A stretch of DNA of 64,000 nucleotides from Flavobacterium gelatinilyticum (GCF_027111295.1 NZ_CP114287.1:4836001-4900000), one strand, 5' to 3'; positions 16,379 through 26,507 are shown, counted from the first letter of the stretch. The notes: generated from the sequence alone by a model not told the origin. Made by a program: numbers and translations.

Positions 16379-18871
16379 TTATCCGGGAAATTCGCCGCCT
16401 TCACCGCCGCCGTCATTATTTTTCGGAGCGTTTTTATCTCTTTCACCTTTTGGTTTGTTGAAACGGTAGGTGAATGATAAGTTGAACTGACGTTTACGGA
16501 ACTGGAATTCGCTGTATGAGGTTACATCATCTAAATAGGTGTATGATCTCATTTTTCTGGAATTGAAAATATCACTGATATTAAATGCGATAGTACCTTT
16601 GTCTTTTAAGACATCTTTACTAAAAGCTGTATTCATTCCGAACTGACCTAGGTTTTTTCCCTGTGCTGTTTTCTGTTCCCCGTTGTACATTGCGGTTAAC
16701 TGCCAGTCAATTTTGTACGGAAGAGTCACTTTTGAGTTAATTCTGGCGAACCATGAAGTTGCCTGATTGTCTAAGTTTTGAACAACAAAATTACCTTGTG
16801 TATCTGTGTAGCTGTTTTCGCCGGTTGTTTTTAAATTAAAGAAGTTAAAGTTACTGTTCAGTTTCCACCATTTATAGGGTGTGTAATTGAAAGTAAATTC
16901 GAAACCAAATTTTTGCTCTTTACCTAAGTTAATAGGTGAACTTTTGATTATTGGAGTACCCGGAATTATCACGCCTGGCGGAGGAGTGACTACTTGGCCC
17001 TCAGGAGTTAGAACGTCACCGGTAGGAGATCTTACAAAGCTGAAAACGTCTTTTGTATCTTCAAAATAAGCAGAAGTTGTAAAAGTCAGTTTGTCCCATC
17101 TTTTGATGTAGCCAAGGTCATATTTGTCTGTTAAAGAAGGATCTAAATCGGGGTTTCCCTGAAAAATATTGATGTTGCTGGCGTAGTTTACAGCCGGATT
17201 CATGAAACGTCCTCTTGGTCTGGATAAACGTTTGCTGTAGCTTGCAGAAACATTGCTTTGATCTGAAATTTCGTAGCTGACAAAAGCACTTGGGAATAAA
17301 TTATTGTATTTTTTAGTATTAAAGTTGCTGTTGTCTAATAAGTTAACTTCAATATTGGTGTCTTCCCATCTTAGACCGAATAAATAAGAGAATTTATTTA
17401 CTTTGAAACCATATTGGGTATAAAGCGCGTTAATATTTTCTTTGTATTCGAGCGTATTAGAAAGATTGGTGTTTATATTACCCGCTGCATCGGTAACATT
17501 GTATTTATTATTGAGGTCACCAAAACTTCCTTTATAACCGGCTTCGAACTGGCCTCCTTTTCCAAGCGGAAGTACATAATCTGCCTGTAAAAGAACCTGT
17601 TTTTGTACCTGATCGTTTAAGGTTGTATCAAATCTTGGCGAATCGGTAATGATACTGTTGTTGTCATCTGTATTTCTAGAAATAGAAAGATCGGCGGTTA
17701 ATTTATGCCCGTCGTTATTGAAATTTTTGATCAGATTCGATGTAAACTCTACGTTTTCACTTTTCGTATCCCCATTGTTTAAACGATAGGTTGTACCGGT
17801 ATAAATGCGGTCAGCATCAAAATTATTGTAAGTAATCAGATCGCGTTCTTCTCCGTTATTTTTTTGATAATTAATGGCATTTGTCCAAAATGTTGTTGGT
17901 GTAATAGACCATTCAAGTCCGGCTCTTCCGTTGAAACCATTTCGGATTCGTTTGGTATCACGATCTTCATCTATGAATTTAGAAGTAGAACCATCTGTAT
18001 TAAAATATTCTGAGTTCGTTTTTCCGGCACCTTCGGTAGTTCTGTAGTTGTAGCCTGCCGTAGTAAAGTAATTTAATTTCTCTGTTTTATAGTTTAAATT
18101 ACCACTTATGCCATATGTTTCCGGTAAACCTGTTGAAGCGATTAAAGTTCCGTTGAAACCTTGATTTTTACCTTTTTTAAGGATAATGTTGATAATTCCT
18201 GATCCTCCTTCGGCATCATAACGGGCAGATGGATTGGTAATAACTTCTACTTTGTCAATGGCATCTGCTGGAAGCTGACGTAAAGCTTCGGCCATGTTTA
18301 TTGCGTTTGAAGGTCTTCCGTCAATTAAAATTCGGATATTATCGCTTCCTCTTAAGCTAACATTTCCTTCAGTATCAACCGTAACCGAAGGTACGTTGTC
18401 TAATACATCACTTACAGTTCCGCCTTTTACAAGCATGTCCTGACCTACATTGTAAACCTTTTTATCCAGTTTTATTTCTACGGTAGATTTCTCGGCGCGA
18501 ACAACTACTTCATTTAACTGCGCCGCATCTTCGGATAAGTTTACGGCTCCTAAATTCGTATCTCCCTGAATGTTTCTTTGTTTGAATTCGGTTGCTTTAA
18601 ACGAAATGAATTCAACTTTTATATCGTAAGTTCCCGGTGCTACGGCAACTTCAAATTCGCCTTTTGGATTTGTAATTCCTCCTGCAATAACTTTGGTATC
18701 GTTGGGTGCCATGATCGAAATGGTAGCATATTCGAGAGGCTGTTTAGTTACTTTTTCGTAAACTTTTCCGGTAACTTTAACTTTGTTTTTTGCTGGTGGT
18801 CCCTGCTGTGCGTAAGTGTAAAAACTCGTCAAAATAAGCACAAGCAATACAGCGAAATTGATTTTCTTCAT
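16379..18871 (-). CDS. TonB-dependent receptor, outer membrane beta-barrel family
   Basis: This 830-residue protein has a signal peptide (VLLVLILTSFYTYAQQ), a carboxypeptidase-like regulatory beta-sandwich (KVTGKVYEKVTKQPLEYATISI, about 30-115), a TonB plug (LNEVVVRAEKST, then VSLRGSDNIRILIDGRPS and GGSGIINIILKKG) and a long C-terminal barrel of the OMP_b-brl_3 type. The tail is Gly-rich and acidic (NNDGGGEGGEFPG). No SusD partner is adjacent, so the ligand may be a siderophore, metal or peptide; I cannot tell which. A -7 box (TATTTTTG on the minus strand, 18906-18913) precedes the start. Confidence 0.9.
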   Translation of the reverse strand: MKKINFAVLLVLILTSFYTYAQQGPPAKNKVKVTGKVYEKVTKQPLEYATISIMAPNDTKVIAGGITNPKGEFEVAVAPGTYDIKVEFISFKATEFKQRNIQGDTNLGAVNLSEDAAQLNEVVVRAEKSTVEIKLDKKVYNVGQDMLVKGGTVSDVLDNVPSVTVDTEGNVSLRGSDNIRILIDGRPSNAINMAEALRQLPADAIDKVEVITNPSARYDAEGGSGIINIILKKGKNQGFNGTLIASTGLPETYGISGNLNYKTEKLNYFTTAGYNYRTTEGAGKTNSEYFNTDGSTSKFIDEDRDTKRIRNGFNGRAGLEWSITPTTFWTNAINYQKNNGEERDLITYNNFDADRIYTGTTYRLNNGDTKSENVEFTSNLIKNFNNDGHKLTADLSISRNTDDNNSIITDSPRFDTTLNDQVQKQVLLQADYVLPLGKGGQFEAGYKGSFGDLNNKYNVTDAAGNINTNLSNTLEYKENINALYTQYGFKVNKFSYLFGLRWEDTNIEVNLLDNSNFNTKKYNNLFPSAFVSYEISDQSNVSASYSKRLSRPRGRFMNPAVNYASNINIFQGNPDLDPSLTDKYDLGYIKRWDKLTFTTSAYFEDTKDVFSFVRSPTGDVLTPEGQVVTPPPGVIIPGTPIIKSSPINLGKEQKFGFEFTFNYTPYKWWKLNSNFNFFNLKTTGENSYTDTQGNFVVQNLDNQATSWFARINSKVTLPYKIDWQLTAMYNGEQKTAQGKNLGQFGMNTAFSKDVLKDKGTIAFNISDIFNSRKMRSYTYLDDVTSYSEFQFRKRQFNLSFTYRFNKPKGERDKNAPKNNDGGGEGGEFPG

Positions 18872-18967
18872 CTTTTTTTTCTGGTTTCTTTTTCTTCTTA
18901 GACGGCAAAAATAACTTTTGGTTTAAAGAGAAAGATCACAAAAAAATGTTAAGAGCTTATTTTAGAA

Positions 18968-19312
18968 TCAGTCTAAAAAAGAAGCGACTTTGTCTAAATC
19001 CCTGCCAATGATTGCTTTTCCGTCTTTTACAACAATGGGTCTTTCGATTAAAATAGGATTGTCAGCCATTGCTTTAATGATTGCATCATCTGCAAGATTT
19101 TTGTCTTTAAAATTTTCAGTCCAGACTTTTTCCTTGGTTCTTACAAGTTCGATAGGTTTTAAATCCAGTTTTTTAAGAAGCTCTTTTAATTCTTCAAATG
19201 ATGGTGTTTCAGTTAAATACGGGATTATTTCGTATTCTTCTTTAGTGTCTTCAATAAAAGCCAGACAATTTCTTGATTTTCCGCAGCGTGGATTATGGTA
19301 GATTTGTATCAT
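18968..19312 (-). CDS. ArsC/Spx-family thioredoxin-fold protein (arsenate reductase-like)
   Basis: At 114 residues it is a full-length ArsC-family protein. It has the N-terminal HNPRCGKSR motif with C10 as the nucleophile, FEELKELLKKL and the typical C-terminal NPILIERPIVV followed by GRD. Single-Cys enzymes of this type reduce arsenate with glutaredoxin and glutathione, but many close relatives (YffB, Spx) have other roles. No ars operon genes are nearby, so detoxification is only one possibility. Confidence 0.85.
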   Translation of the reverse strand: MIQIYHNPRCGKSRNCLAFIEDTKEEYEIIPYLTETPSFEELKELLKKLDLKPIELVRTKEKVWTENFKDKNLADDAIIKAMADNPILIERPIVVKDGKAIIGRDLDKVASFLD

Positions 19313-19433
19313 TTTTATTATATTTAAGGTGTCCTAAAACAAGGTTTGTTTGCTTACATGGTGTTTTAGTAATAACAAAAATAGGACTTACTGCATTAAA
19401 TTGAATTCTCATTTCAAAAAAATAAATAAAAAT

Positions 19434-20366
19434 ATGTTTTTAGAACAAGGAGTTAACCCCGAAAATAAATTTTGGAAATATCTAATTGGATCCGTTTTTA
19501 TAATAACCGCCTCATTCATTGGTCAGATTCCTTATTCAGCTGCTGTTCTTCTTAAAAGCTTTAAAGACAAACAGCCGTTTCCCACAAATAATGAAGAAGC
19601 CATGCGGATTTTTGAGCCCAATCTGACTTTGTTTCTGGTTATGCTTTCTTTTCTGTTTGCCTTTGCAGGGATTTATTTTGTTGTAAAATATATGCATCAT
19701 CAGACGATTTTATCTGTAACCACCTCAAGGCAGAAGGTCGATTGGAACCGGATATTCTTCTCGTTTTTTCTTTGGGCGGTTTTTTCGATAATCAGTTTCT
19801 TTATTATTTATTTTCAGAAACCGGAAGAGTTTGAATGGAATTTTAATTTAGTTCCTTTTCTAATTTTAGTAGTGGTGGGCAGTATTTTTATTCCGATACA
19901 AACCAGTACTGAAGAATACGTTTTTAGAGGATATCTTATGCAGGGTTTTGCTAATCTGGCCAGAAATAAATGGTTTCCGTTACTTATGACCTCGGTAATA
20001 TTTGGTTCGATGCACATCCTGAATCCCGAAGTAACTAAGATGGGATATGTTATCATGATTTATTATATAGGAACAGGATTGTTTCTTGGTGTTATAACAT
20101 TAATGGATGAAGGAATGGAACTGGCATTGGGTTTTCATGCCGCTAATAATTTGGTAGGTGCTTTACTTGTAACATCAGACTGGTCTGTTTTTCAAACGCA
20201 TTCTATATTTAAAGATTTATCAGAACCGTCGGCCGGTGCAGATGTTATTTTACCAGTCGTAGTCGTATATCCTATTTTGCTTTTTATTTTTAGTAAAAAA
20301 TACAAATGGACCAATTGGAAAGAAAAATTAACCGGTGAGATTACCGCCGCTGAATCCTTAAATTAA
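19434..20366 (+). CDS. CPBP family intramembrane glutamic endopeptidase
   Basis: I take the ATG at 19434 (MFLEQGVNPENKFWKYLIG), giving 310 residues; the upstream in-frame extension is polar and non-conserved in character. The protein has about eight membrane helices. CPBP (Abi/Rce1-like) motifs are visible: EEYVFRG (E160, E161, R165), a later HILNP (motif 2) and FHAANNL (motif 3). Relatives process prenylated proteins or bacteriocin-linked peptides. It lies 8 bp upstream of menE on the same strand, so the two are probably co-transcribed. Confidence 0.88.
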   Translation: MFLEQGVNPENKFWKYLIGSVFIITASFIGQIPYSAAVLLKSFKDKQPFPTNNEEAMRIFEPNLTLFLVMLSFLFAFAGIYFVVKYMHHQTILSVTTSRQKVDWNRIFFSFFLWAVFSIISFFIIYFQKPEEFEWNFNLVPFLILVVVGSIFIPIQTSTEEYVFRGYLMQGFANLARNKWFPLLMTSVIFGSMHILNPEVTKMGYVIMIYYIGTGLFLGVITLMDEGMELALGFHAANNLVGALLVTSDWSVFQTHSIFKDLSEPSAGADVILPVVVVYPILLFIFSKKYKWTNWKEKLTGEITAAESLN

Positions 20367-20373
20367 TTCTATC

Positions 20374-21414
20374 ATGCTGAACTTAACACATAAAAAAGTA
20401 CATAATTATTTTAAACTGAACGGATATCACCTAAATGCTGCCGATTTGTGCCAGATTGGTTACGGTTATATCAAAGAAGGAGATATTTATGAAAGAGCTA
20501 TTGGAGAATTTTTTCTCGATTGGTTCGATAAGAAGGATTATATCGAAATGACAACTTCCGGCACAACCGGACTTCCCAAAGTAGTACGGCTTGAAAAACA
20601 GGCCATGATTCAGTCGGCATTGGCAACGGGCGATTTCTTTGGTTTAGAACCGGGAAATAAGGCATTGCTTTGCCTGCCAACCCAGTTTATTGCCGGAAGA
20701 ATGATGCTGGTTCGAAGTTTGATTTTAGGTTTGGAATTAGATATAGTAACGCCAGGAACAGAGCCTTTGGCTTACAGTAACAAGCAATATGATTTTGCAG
20801 CAATGGTACCGCTGCAGGTTCAAAATTCAATTGAGAAACTGAGCAATATAAAGAAACTGATTATTGGCGGTGCAAAACTGGACAGCGCTCTAGAAGAGAA
20901 ACTTTTGCCGCTGAAAACGGAAATCTACGAGACGTACGGAATGACCGAAACCATAACTCATATTGCTGCCAAAAGAATAGGGGAGAAAGCTTTTTCGATT
21001 CTGCCAAATGTGAAAATTGAAAAAGACTATCGAGGCTGTCTGGTTATTTACGTTTCATCTATTTCAGAGAATCCAATTGTTACCAATGATTTAGTCGATT
21101 TAGTAAGTAATACAGAGTTTGTTTTTCTGGGCAGAATTGATAATGTAATCAATAGTGGCGGAGTGAAGCTGATTCCGGAGCAGATTGAAGCAAAATTGAT
21201 TGATAAAATTCCGAACCGATTTTTTGTAACCGGTGTTCCGGATACAACTTTGGGTGAGAAATTAATCTTGGTAATAGAAGGGGAGAAATATGATTTTTCT
21301 CCTGATTTCTTTGATAATCTGGGAAAATTTGAAAAACCAAAAGAAATTGTTTTTGTTCCGAAATTCAAAGAAAACGAAAACGGAAAACTGCTTAGAAAAC
21401 CTAGTTTGTTGTAA
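20374..21414 (+). CDS. menE: O-succinylbenzoate-CoA ligase-like AMP-binding enzyme
   Basis: This 346-residue ANL-superfamily enzyme has the P-loop TTSGTTGLPKVV (about 49-60), ETYGMTETITHIA and the hinge region FLGRIDNVINSGGVKL. It is much shorter than most acyl-CoA synthetases because the N-terminal part is reduced, as is typical of Bacteroidetes MenE. MenE activates o-succinylbenzoate to its CoA ester in menaquinone biosynthesis. No other men genes are in the window, so the assignment rests on family resemblance. It follows the CPBP protease by 8 bp and ends at a strong terminator. Confidence 0.85.
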   Translation: MLNLTHKKVHNYFKLNGYHLNAADLCQIGYGYIKEGDIYERAIGEFFLDWFDKKDYIEMTTSGTTGLPKVVRLEKQAMIQSALATGDFFGLEPGNKALLCLPTQFIAGRMMLVRSLILGLELDIVTPGTEPLAYSNKQYDFAAMVPLQVQNSIEKLSNIKKLIIGGAKLDSALEEKLLPLKTEIYETYGMTETITHIAAKRIGEKAFSILPNVKIEKDYRGCLVIYVSSISENPIVTNDLVDLVSNTEFVFLGRIDNVINSGGVKLIPEQIEAKLIDKIPNRFFVTGVPDTTLGEKLILVIEGEKYDFSPDFFDNLGKFEKPKEIVFVPKFKENENGKLLRKPSLL

Positions 21415-21430
21415 ATTTCAATAGTAAAAT

Positions 21431-21467
21431 AAAAACCCAAATTTCAAGTATTGAAATTTGGGTTTTT
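21431..21467. terminator. Bidirectional terminator between menE and the rRNA methyltransferase gene
   Basis: A 17-bp perfect stem, AAAAACCCAAATTTCAA and TTGAAATTTGGGTTTTT, around a GTA loop lies between convergent genes. The T-runs on both strands suit termination in both directions. Confidence 0.88.
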
Positions 21468-21503
21468 AAATATTTAAGTACCAAAATTGGAATTTTAGAT
21501 ACT

Positions 21504-22718
21504 TTACTTTTTGCGTTCCAATAAAGCCATATAGAATCCGTCAAAACCAGATTCCGAAGCCAGCATTTTGCGGTCTTCTACAAAAGTAAACTGCTGTCCG
21601 ATTTCGGTTTTTAGGAATTTTTCAACTTGTTCCTGATTTTCTGAAGGTAAAACAGAACAGGTAGCGTACACTAATTTTCCACCTGGTTTTACAATTTTAG
21701 AATAACTTTCTAAAACCTCGCTCTGAACTTTACGGATATTGTCGATAAATTCAGGCTGTAATTTCCATTTCGAATCAGGGTTCCTTTTTAAAACCCCCAA
21801 TCCGCTGCAGGGTGCATCAATTAAAACACGATCTGCTTTTTCGTGTAATTTTTTAATCACCTTTGTGCTGTCAATAATGCGGTATTCGATATTGAAAGCA
21901 CCGTTTCTTTTAGCTCTTAATTTTAACTGCTTTAATTTGCTTTCATACAAATCCATAGCAATTAACTGACCTTTATTGTTCATTAAGGAAGCCATGTGGA
22001 GTGTTTTACCTCCCGCTCCTGCGCAGGTATCTACGACGCGCATTCCTGGTTGTACGTCTAAAAAACCGGCAACTAATTGAGAGTTGGCATCCTGAACTTC
22101 AAAAAGACCTTGTTTAAAAGCGTCGGTTAAAAATACGTTTGCTCTTTCTTTTAAAACCAAAGCTTCCGGCTGATCTTTTAAATATTCAGTTTCGATATTT
22201 AAATCCATTAAGGTGTTTCTCAGGCTTTCCTTAGTTCCTTTAAGTGTATTGGTTCTTAAAATAACTTTAGCAGGCTGGTTTTGAGCTGCAATTTCTTTGG
22301 CCCAAACTTTTTCGCCAAGTTCTTTTACACCGAGTTCATCCATCCAGTCCGGAATAGATTCTTTTAAGGCTCTGTTTTTAGATAATTCATCAAAACGGCC
22401 TTTTATTTTTCTTTCGGGAGTTCCTTCCAGCTGTCTCCAGTCCGGGATAGGATATCCTCTCAATACTGCCCAAACGGCAAACATTCTCCATAAATTATCC
22501 CTGTCGTATGGTTCTTTTACTTCTGCAATTTCTGCATAAAGACGTTTCCAGCGGACAATTTCGTATATCGTTTCAGCAACAAACTTCCTGTCTGAACTCC
22601 CCCAGCGTTTGTCTTTTTTTAATGCTCTGGCTACCACTTTATCTGCATATTCACCTTCATTGAAAATTGCATTCAAAGAATCGATGGTAGTATAAACTAA
22701 ATTTCTGTGTAATCTCAT
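21504..22718 (-). CDS. RsmB/NOP-family RNA (cytosine-5)-methyltransferase
   Basis: This 404-residue protein has an N-terminal NusB-like helical region (residues 1-140) and a SAM-dependent methyltransferase domain. The SAM motif is RVVDTCAGAGGKTLHMASLM, and the two catalytic cysteines are in DAPCSGLGVLKRNPDSKW (motif IV) and YATCSVLPSENQEQV (motif VI). This fits RsmB, which makes m5C967 in 16S rRNA, though other NOP enzymes look alike. A -7 box (TACCTTTG on the minus strand, 22736-22743) precedes it. Confidence 0.88.
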   Translation of the reverse strand: MRLHRNLVYTTIDSLNAIFNEGEYADKVVARALKKDKRWGSSDRKFVAETIYEIVRWKRLYAEIAEVKEPYDRDNLWRMFAVWAVLRGYPIPDWRQLEGTPERKIKGRFDELSKNRALKESIPDWMDELGVKELGEKVWAKEIAAQNQPAKVILRTNTLKGTKESLRNTLMDLNIETEYLKDQPEALVLKERANVFLTDAFKQGLFEVQDANSQLVAGFLDVQPGMRVVDTCAGAGGKTLHMASLMNNKGQLIAMDLYESKLKQLKLRAKRNGAFNIEYRIIDSTKVIKKLHEKADRVLIDAPCSGLGVLKRNPDSKWKLQPEFIDNIRKVQSEVLESYSKIVKPGGKLVYATCSVLPSENQEQVEKFLKTEIGQQFTFVEDRKMLASESGFDGFYMALLERKK

Positions 22719-22804
22719 TTCTAATATTTGAGTTGCAAAGGTACTATTAATTGATTGAAAGTTAAATTTTTAATTCTGATTCTTGATTCAACTTTCGTTT
22801 TAAA

Positions 22805-22842
22805 AGAAAAACACTCTTATAAAGTTTTAAAAGAGTGTTTTC
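22805..22842 (-). terminator. Terminator of kup
   Basis: AAAACACTCTT (22808-22818) pairs with AAGAGTGTTTT around a 12-nt loop, followed on the minus strand by a T-run. It begins 25 bp after the kup stop. Confidence 0.75.
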
Positions 22843-22866
22843 TGAAATTTATTTCTGTTAACGATT

Positions 22867-24840
22867 TTACTTTGTAATTCTCGTTAAACCGATATTCTCC
22901 GGAGCATGAAGCACCATTGGGAATTTTTCTATTTTTACAGAACTGCTGTCTAAACCAAAAGCTCTTTCTTCGGATAAACTCAGCTTTTTAATAAAGAAAT
23001 ACGAGTTCATGATGATGTTTTCATGCCATCTTAAATCGTTGTCGTTTGATAAGAATTTCTCAGACAAAACAAATTTAAAGTCTCCGATAATATTGTTTTT
23101 GTTCAAAGATTCGTAACGGCTTGTAATGTCCACTTCACCGCGTTTTACCATATCACGAATTACTTCTCTAAACATTAAGTTGATTTTGGTAGGTTCTCTA
23201 AATCCTAAATTAAAATCGATTCTGTAAATATCGTCTTTAGCGATTTCGGTAACCTTATATTGTGTTTTGTAAGGTTCGGTAAGGATATTTACGTGAACAA
23301 ACCAGTATATGTCAGCTCTTTTTGGACGTTTTTGTAAAATCGAATAGATTACTTTTTCCTCAAGTTCGTCAACACGATTAGCATTGGTCATGTACACTAA
23401 ATGCGTGGCGTATTTCGGAATCGAAAGGTCTTCGCTCAATTCCATTAAAACCTTTTTGTAATCTTCAATTTTGACCACTTTTGTGTAGTTCTTGTTGATT
23501 TTCTTCGCCAGATACCAAATAGTCATTATCGAAATCAGTAAAATGGCAATAATCAGTGTTACATAACCGCCTTCTGCAAACTTAGTAATATTGGCAATCA
23601 GGTAACTAAACTCAATTAAAAGATAAACTGTGATAAGCGGTACCATGAAATACAATTTTACACGCTTCATGATTAAGTAGTAATTAAGCAGAATAGTTGT
23701 CATAATCATACACAAAATGATAGCAAGACCATATGCATGTTCCATATTTCCTGATTTTTCGAAGTGGAGTACAATACCCACACAGCCAAAGAATAATAAC
23801 CAGTTGATAGAAGGAATGTATAATTGACCTTTAACCTCCGTAGGATATTTGATTTTTACTTTTGGCCAGAAATTTAGACGCATAGCTTCGTTAATCAAGG
23901 TAAACGAACCGCTGATAAGTGCCTGAGAAGCTATAACAGCAGCTAAAGTTGCTACCACAATTCCGAATGGTAAAAACCAATGCGGCATAATTAAATAGAA
24001 AGGATTTCCGTTTTCGCCTCCTAATTGCTGTAAAGTACTTCCTTCATGATGTATAAGATAAGCAGCCTGCCCAAAATAATTTAAGACTAAAGTGGCTTTA
24101 ACAAAAATCCAGCTTATTCGTATATTTTTTCGGCCGCAATGCCCCATGTCTGAATATAAAGCTTCGGCTCCGGTTGTACATAAGAATACAAAGCCCAAAA
24201 CAAAAAAACCATCCGGATGTATTGATAGTAAATGATACGCGTAATACGGATTTATGGCTTTAATAACCTCAGGGAATTGTGCAATTTGTATTGCTCCTAA
24301 AGTTCCCAGCATCGCAAACCATATCAGCATCATAGGAGCGAAAAATTTCCCAACCAGTTTGGTTCCGAATTGTTGTATGGTAAATAAGATGAATAAAATG
24401 GTAATTACAATGTAAACAATAGTTTTTGTTTTCATTGTTGGATAAAAGGCCCTGATTCCTTCAACTGCAGATGAAATCGAGATAGGCGGTGTAATAATTC
24501 CGTCGGCAAGAAGTGCGCTTCCTCCAATAATGGCGGGAACAATAAGCCACTGAATTTTAGTTTTCTTGACTAAGGCATAAAGTGCAAAAATACCACCTTC
24601 GCCATGATTATCTGCACTTAAGGTAATAAGTACATATTTAATTGTAGTTTGTAAAGTCAGTGTCCAAAAAACACATGAAATACCCCCTAATACAATATCG
24701 GCATTTATAGTATGGCCGCCAAGAATGGCTTTCATTACATATAACGGAGAAGTACCGATGTCTCCGTAAATTATCCCTAATGTTATCAATAAACCCCCAA
24801 TAGACAACTTACTATGTAAGTTTTTTTGCGATGCGCTCAT
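22867..24840 (-). CDS. kup: Low-affinity potassium uptake protein (Kup/HAK family)
   Basis: This 657-residue protein begins with the family motif GLLITLGIIYGDIGTSPLYVMKAI and has about twelve membrane helices up to residue 450. The segment CTTGAEALYSDMGHCGRKNIRISW is diagnostic. A soluble C-terminal domain of about 190 residues follows, as is usual. Kup carries out K+/H+ symport at the inner membrane. It is monocistronic; a -7-like TAAATTTG on the minus strand (24866-24873) lies 25 bp before the start. Confidence 0.95.
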   Translation of the reverse strand: MSASQKNLHSKLSIGGLLITLGIIYGDIGTSPLYVMKAILGGHTINADIVLGGISCVFWTLTLQTTIKYVLITLSADNHGEGGIFALYALVKKTKIQWLIVPAIIGGSALLADGIITPPISISSAVEGIRAFYPTMKTKTIVYIVITILFILFTIQQFGTKLVGKFFAPMMLIWFAMLGTLGAIQIAQFPEVIKAINPYYAYHLLSIHPDGFFVLGFVFLCTTGAEALYSDMGHCGRKNIRISWIFVKATLVLNYFGQAAYLIHHEGSTLQQLGGENGNPFYLIMPHWFLPFGIVVATLAAVIASQALISGSFTLINEAMRLNFWPKVKIKYPTEVKGQLYIPSINWLLFFGCVGIVLHFEKSGNMEHAYGLAIILCMIMTTILLNYYLIMKRVKLYFMVPLITVYLLIEFSYLIANITKFAEGGYVTLIIAILLISIMTIWYLAKKINKNYTKVVKIEDYKKVLMELSEDLSIPKYATHLVYMTNANRVDELEEKVIYSILQKRPKRADIYWFVHVNILTEPYKTQYKVTEIAKDDIYRIDFNLGFREPTKINLMFREVIRDMVKRGEVDITSRYESLNKNNIIGDFKFVLSEKFLSNDNDLRWHENIIMNSYFFIKKLSLSEERAFGLDSSSVKIEKFPMVLHAPENIGLTRITK

Positions 24841-24913
24841 GTATATTTTTAATAAAAGACGGATGCAAATTTACTGTTTTAAAACAAATTAGCTGCATTA
24901 ATAATTAAAAAGA

Positions 24914-24948
24914 TAAAAAAAAGCACAATCCCCAAATTGTGCTTTTAG
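24914..24948 (-). terminator. Terminator after the Ser/Asn/Arg-rich protein gene
   Basis: AAAAGCACAAT (24919-24929) pairs with ATTGTGCTTTT (24936-24946). On the minus strand it is followed by eight T. It lies 25 bp after the stop of the gene at 24973. Confidence 0.85.
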
Positions 24949-24972
24949 TTTAAAGTGAAAATTCAATTATCA

Positions 24973-26271
24973 TTATCCTCTTCTTCCGCCTCCTCTTGAA
25001 CCCGAACCACTTTCTCTTTGAGGCTGGCCGCCTCTTGATTCCTGATTTACTCTTGGAGATTCTGTACGCTGTGTACTTTGAACTCTTGAAGTATTGGTAT
25101 TAGATCTGCTTTCAGAATAGCTTCTTGGGGCTTCAGTTCTTTGTGCTGGTGCCGGTCTTGAAGCTGCCCTGTTTTCAGAGTAACCTCTTGATGCTTCACC
25201 AGACTGAGCAGAAGATCTGTTGCTGTAGCTTCTGTTTTCTGAACGTGTCTGTGGAGCAGTTACAGTCGAGTTGTTTCTGCTGTAATCTGTTCTCTGTGTG
25301 TTTTCATTTCTTGCAGGTGTACTTACAGATGCAGAGTTTTCTCTACTTGTGTTTGCTGAACGATTTGTATTGTTATACGTTCTGCCGGAATTTGTGTTAG
25401 TATAGCTTCTGTTAGAATTTGTATTGTTGTAGGTTCTGTCAGAAGACGTTCTGTTAGTAGTGTAATTTCTATTTTCTGAAGAAGAAACTCTGTTCGTATT
25501 AGAACGGTTTGAACTATACGATCTGTTTGCTGTTCTTCTTTGATCCAGATCATATCTGTTGCTTACATTAGAATGTCTTTCTGCAAAACTATAATTAGGT
25601 CTCATTCTTTCATAACCATAAGTACGTCTTGTTTCGTAGATTACAGGCGCTCTATAGCTTCTTCTGGTGTTTACATAAGTATATGTGTTGTGAACATTGA
25701 TGCACACGTTTACATTATTTCTGTATCTGTAAACCGGATAAGGCGTCCATGCTGTATAATAAGTTGGGTAATATCCCCAATACCATGTTGAATAGTAAGG
25801 TCTGTAGTTGGTTACCCAGAAAGAGCTGTATATTACAGGAACTACATTATAAACAGGCTCATATATGTAGTTTGTACCATATAAATAAGAGTTACCTACA
25901 ATCTGAACACTTACTTTGTTGTAATTGTCTCTTTCTACGTCAATCGTAGCTACGTCCTGATAAACGTCACGATCTAAAACCGCCTGAATAATTACCACGT
26001 GGGTTCTGTCTTCTACAGATTCGATTACACGTAAATAATCTACTTCATTATCGCCGTTTAAGTCAAGGTTAGATATTTGATATTTTGGATCGTTTAATCT
26101 TCTTTCGAAATCCTGAAGATTGGCTGATTCACCAAACATAGAAGCAACAGCTCTAAGATCTAAATTATCGCTTATGTCTGAGTTTTTTGCATAAACAGTA
26201 GCTTGATTTTGTGCTGAACAAGAACCAAAAACTAATGCTGAAAGCGCTATAAAAAGTAGTTTCGTTTTCAT
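24973..26271 (-). CDS. Exported low-complexity Ser/Asn/Arg-rich protein
   Basis: This 432-residue protein has an N-terminal export signal with a lipobox-like end (ALSALVFGSCSAQ). Residues about 35-130 form a folded region containing DLNGDNEVDYLRVIE, an EF-hand-like acidic loop. Residues 130-185 are extremely Tyr/Trp/Pro-rich (YYSTWYWGYYPTYYT). From about 230 on the chain is a disordered Ser-Asn-Arg-Thr repeat (NRSY, TYNNTN motifs) ending in a Gly/Arg tail. The composition suggests an envelope or extracellular scaffold, perhaps binding polyanions. Function unknown. Confidence 0.75.
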   Translation of the reverse strand: MKTKLLFIALSALVFGSCSAQNQATVYAKNSDISDNLDLRAVASMFGESANLQDFERRLNDPKYQISNLDLNGDNEVDYLRVIESVEDRTHVVIIQAVLDRDVYQDVATIDVERDNYNKVSVQIVGNSYLYGTNYIYEPVYNVVPVIYSSFWVTNYRPYYSTWYWGYYPTYYTAWTPYPVYRYRNNVNVCINVHNTYTYVNTRRSYRAPVIYETRRTYGYERMRPNYSFAERHSNVSNRYDLDQRRTANRSYSSNRSNTNRVSSSENRNYTTNRTSSDRTYNNTNSNRSYTNTNSGRTYNNTNRSANTSRENSASVSTPARNENTQRTDYSRNNSTVTAPQTRSENRSYSNRSSAQSGEASRGYSENRAASRPAPAQRTEAPRSYSESRSNTNTSRVQSTQRTESPRVNQESRGGQPQRESGSGSRGGGRRG

Positions 26272-26507
26272 GATGAAATCATATTAAATATTAATACTAC
26301 GAGATATCCAATTACTGTGCCACAAATTTTATTAGGGGTTTGCTTCTGTATAAGTTGTTTGTATTTAGTGTTTTAGCTTTTGTTTGTTAAGGCTCTGTTT
26401 TATTATTGTAAAGAAGGGATACAAAAATTATTATTTCTTAAAAAAAGGAAAAGATATTTGAGATGTTATAAATAATTGTATTTTAGCGTTAACCAAAATC
26501 TAATTAT

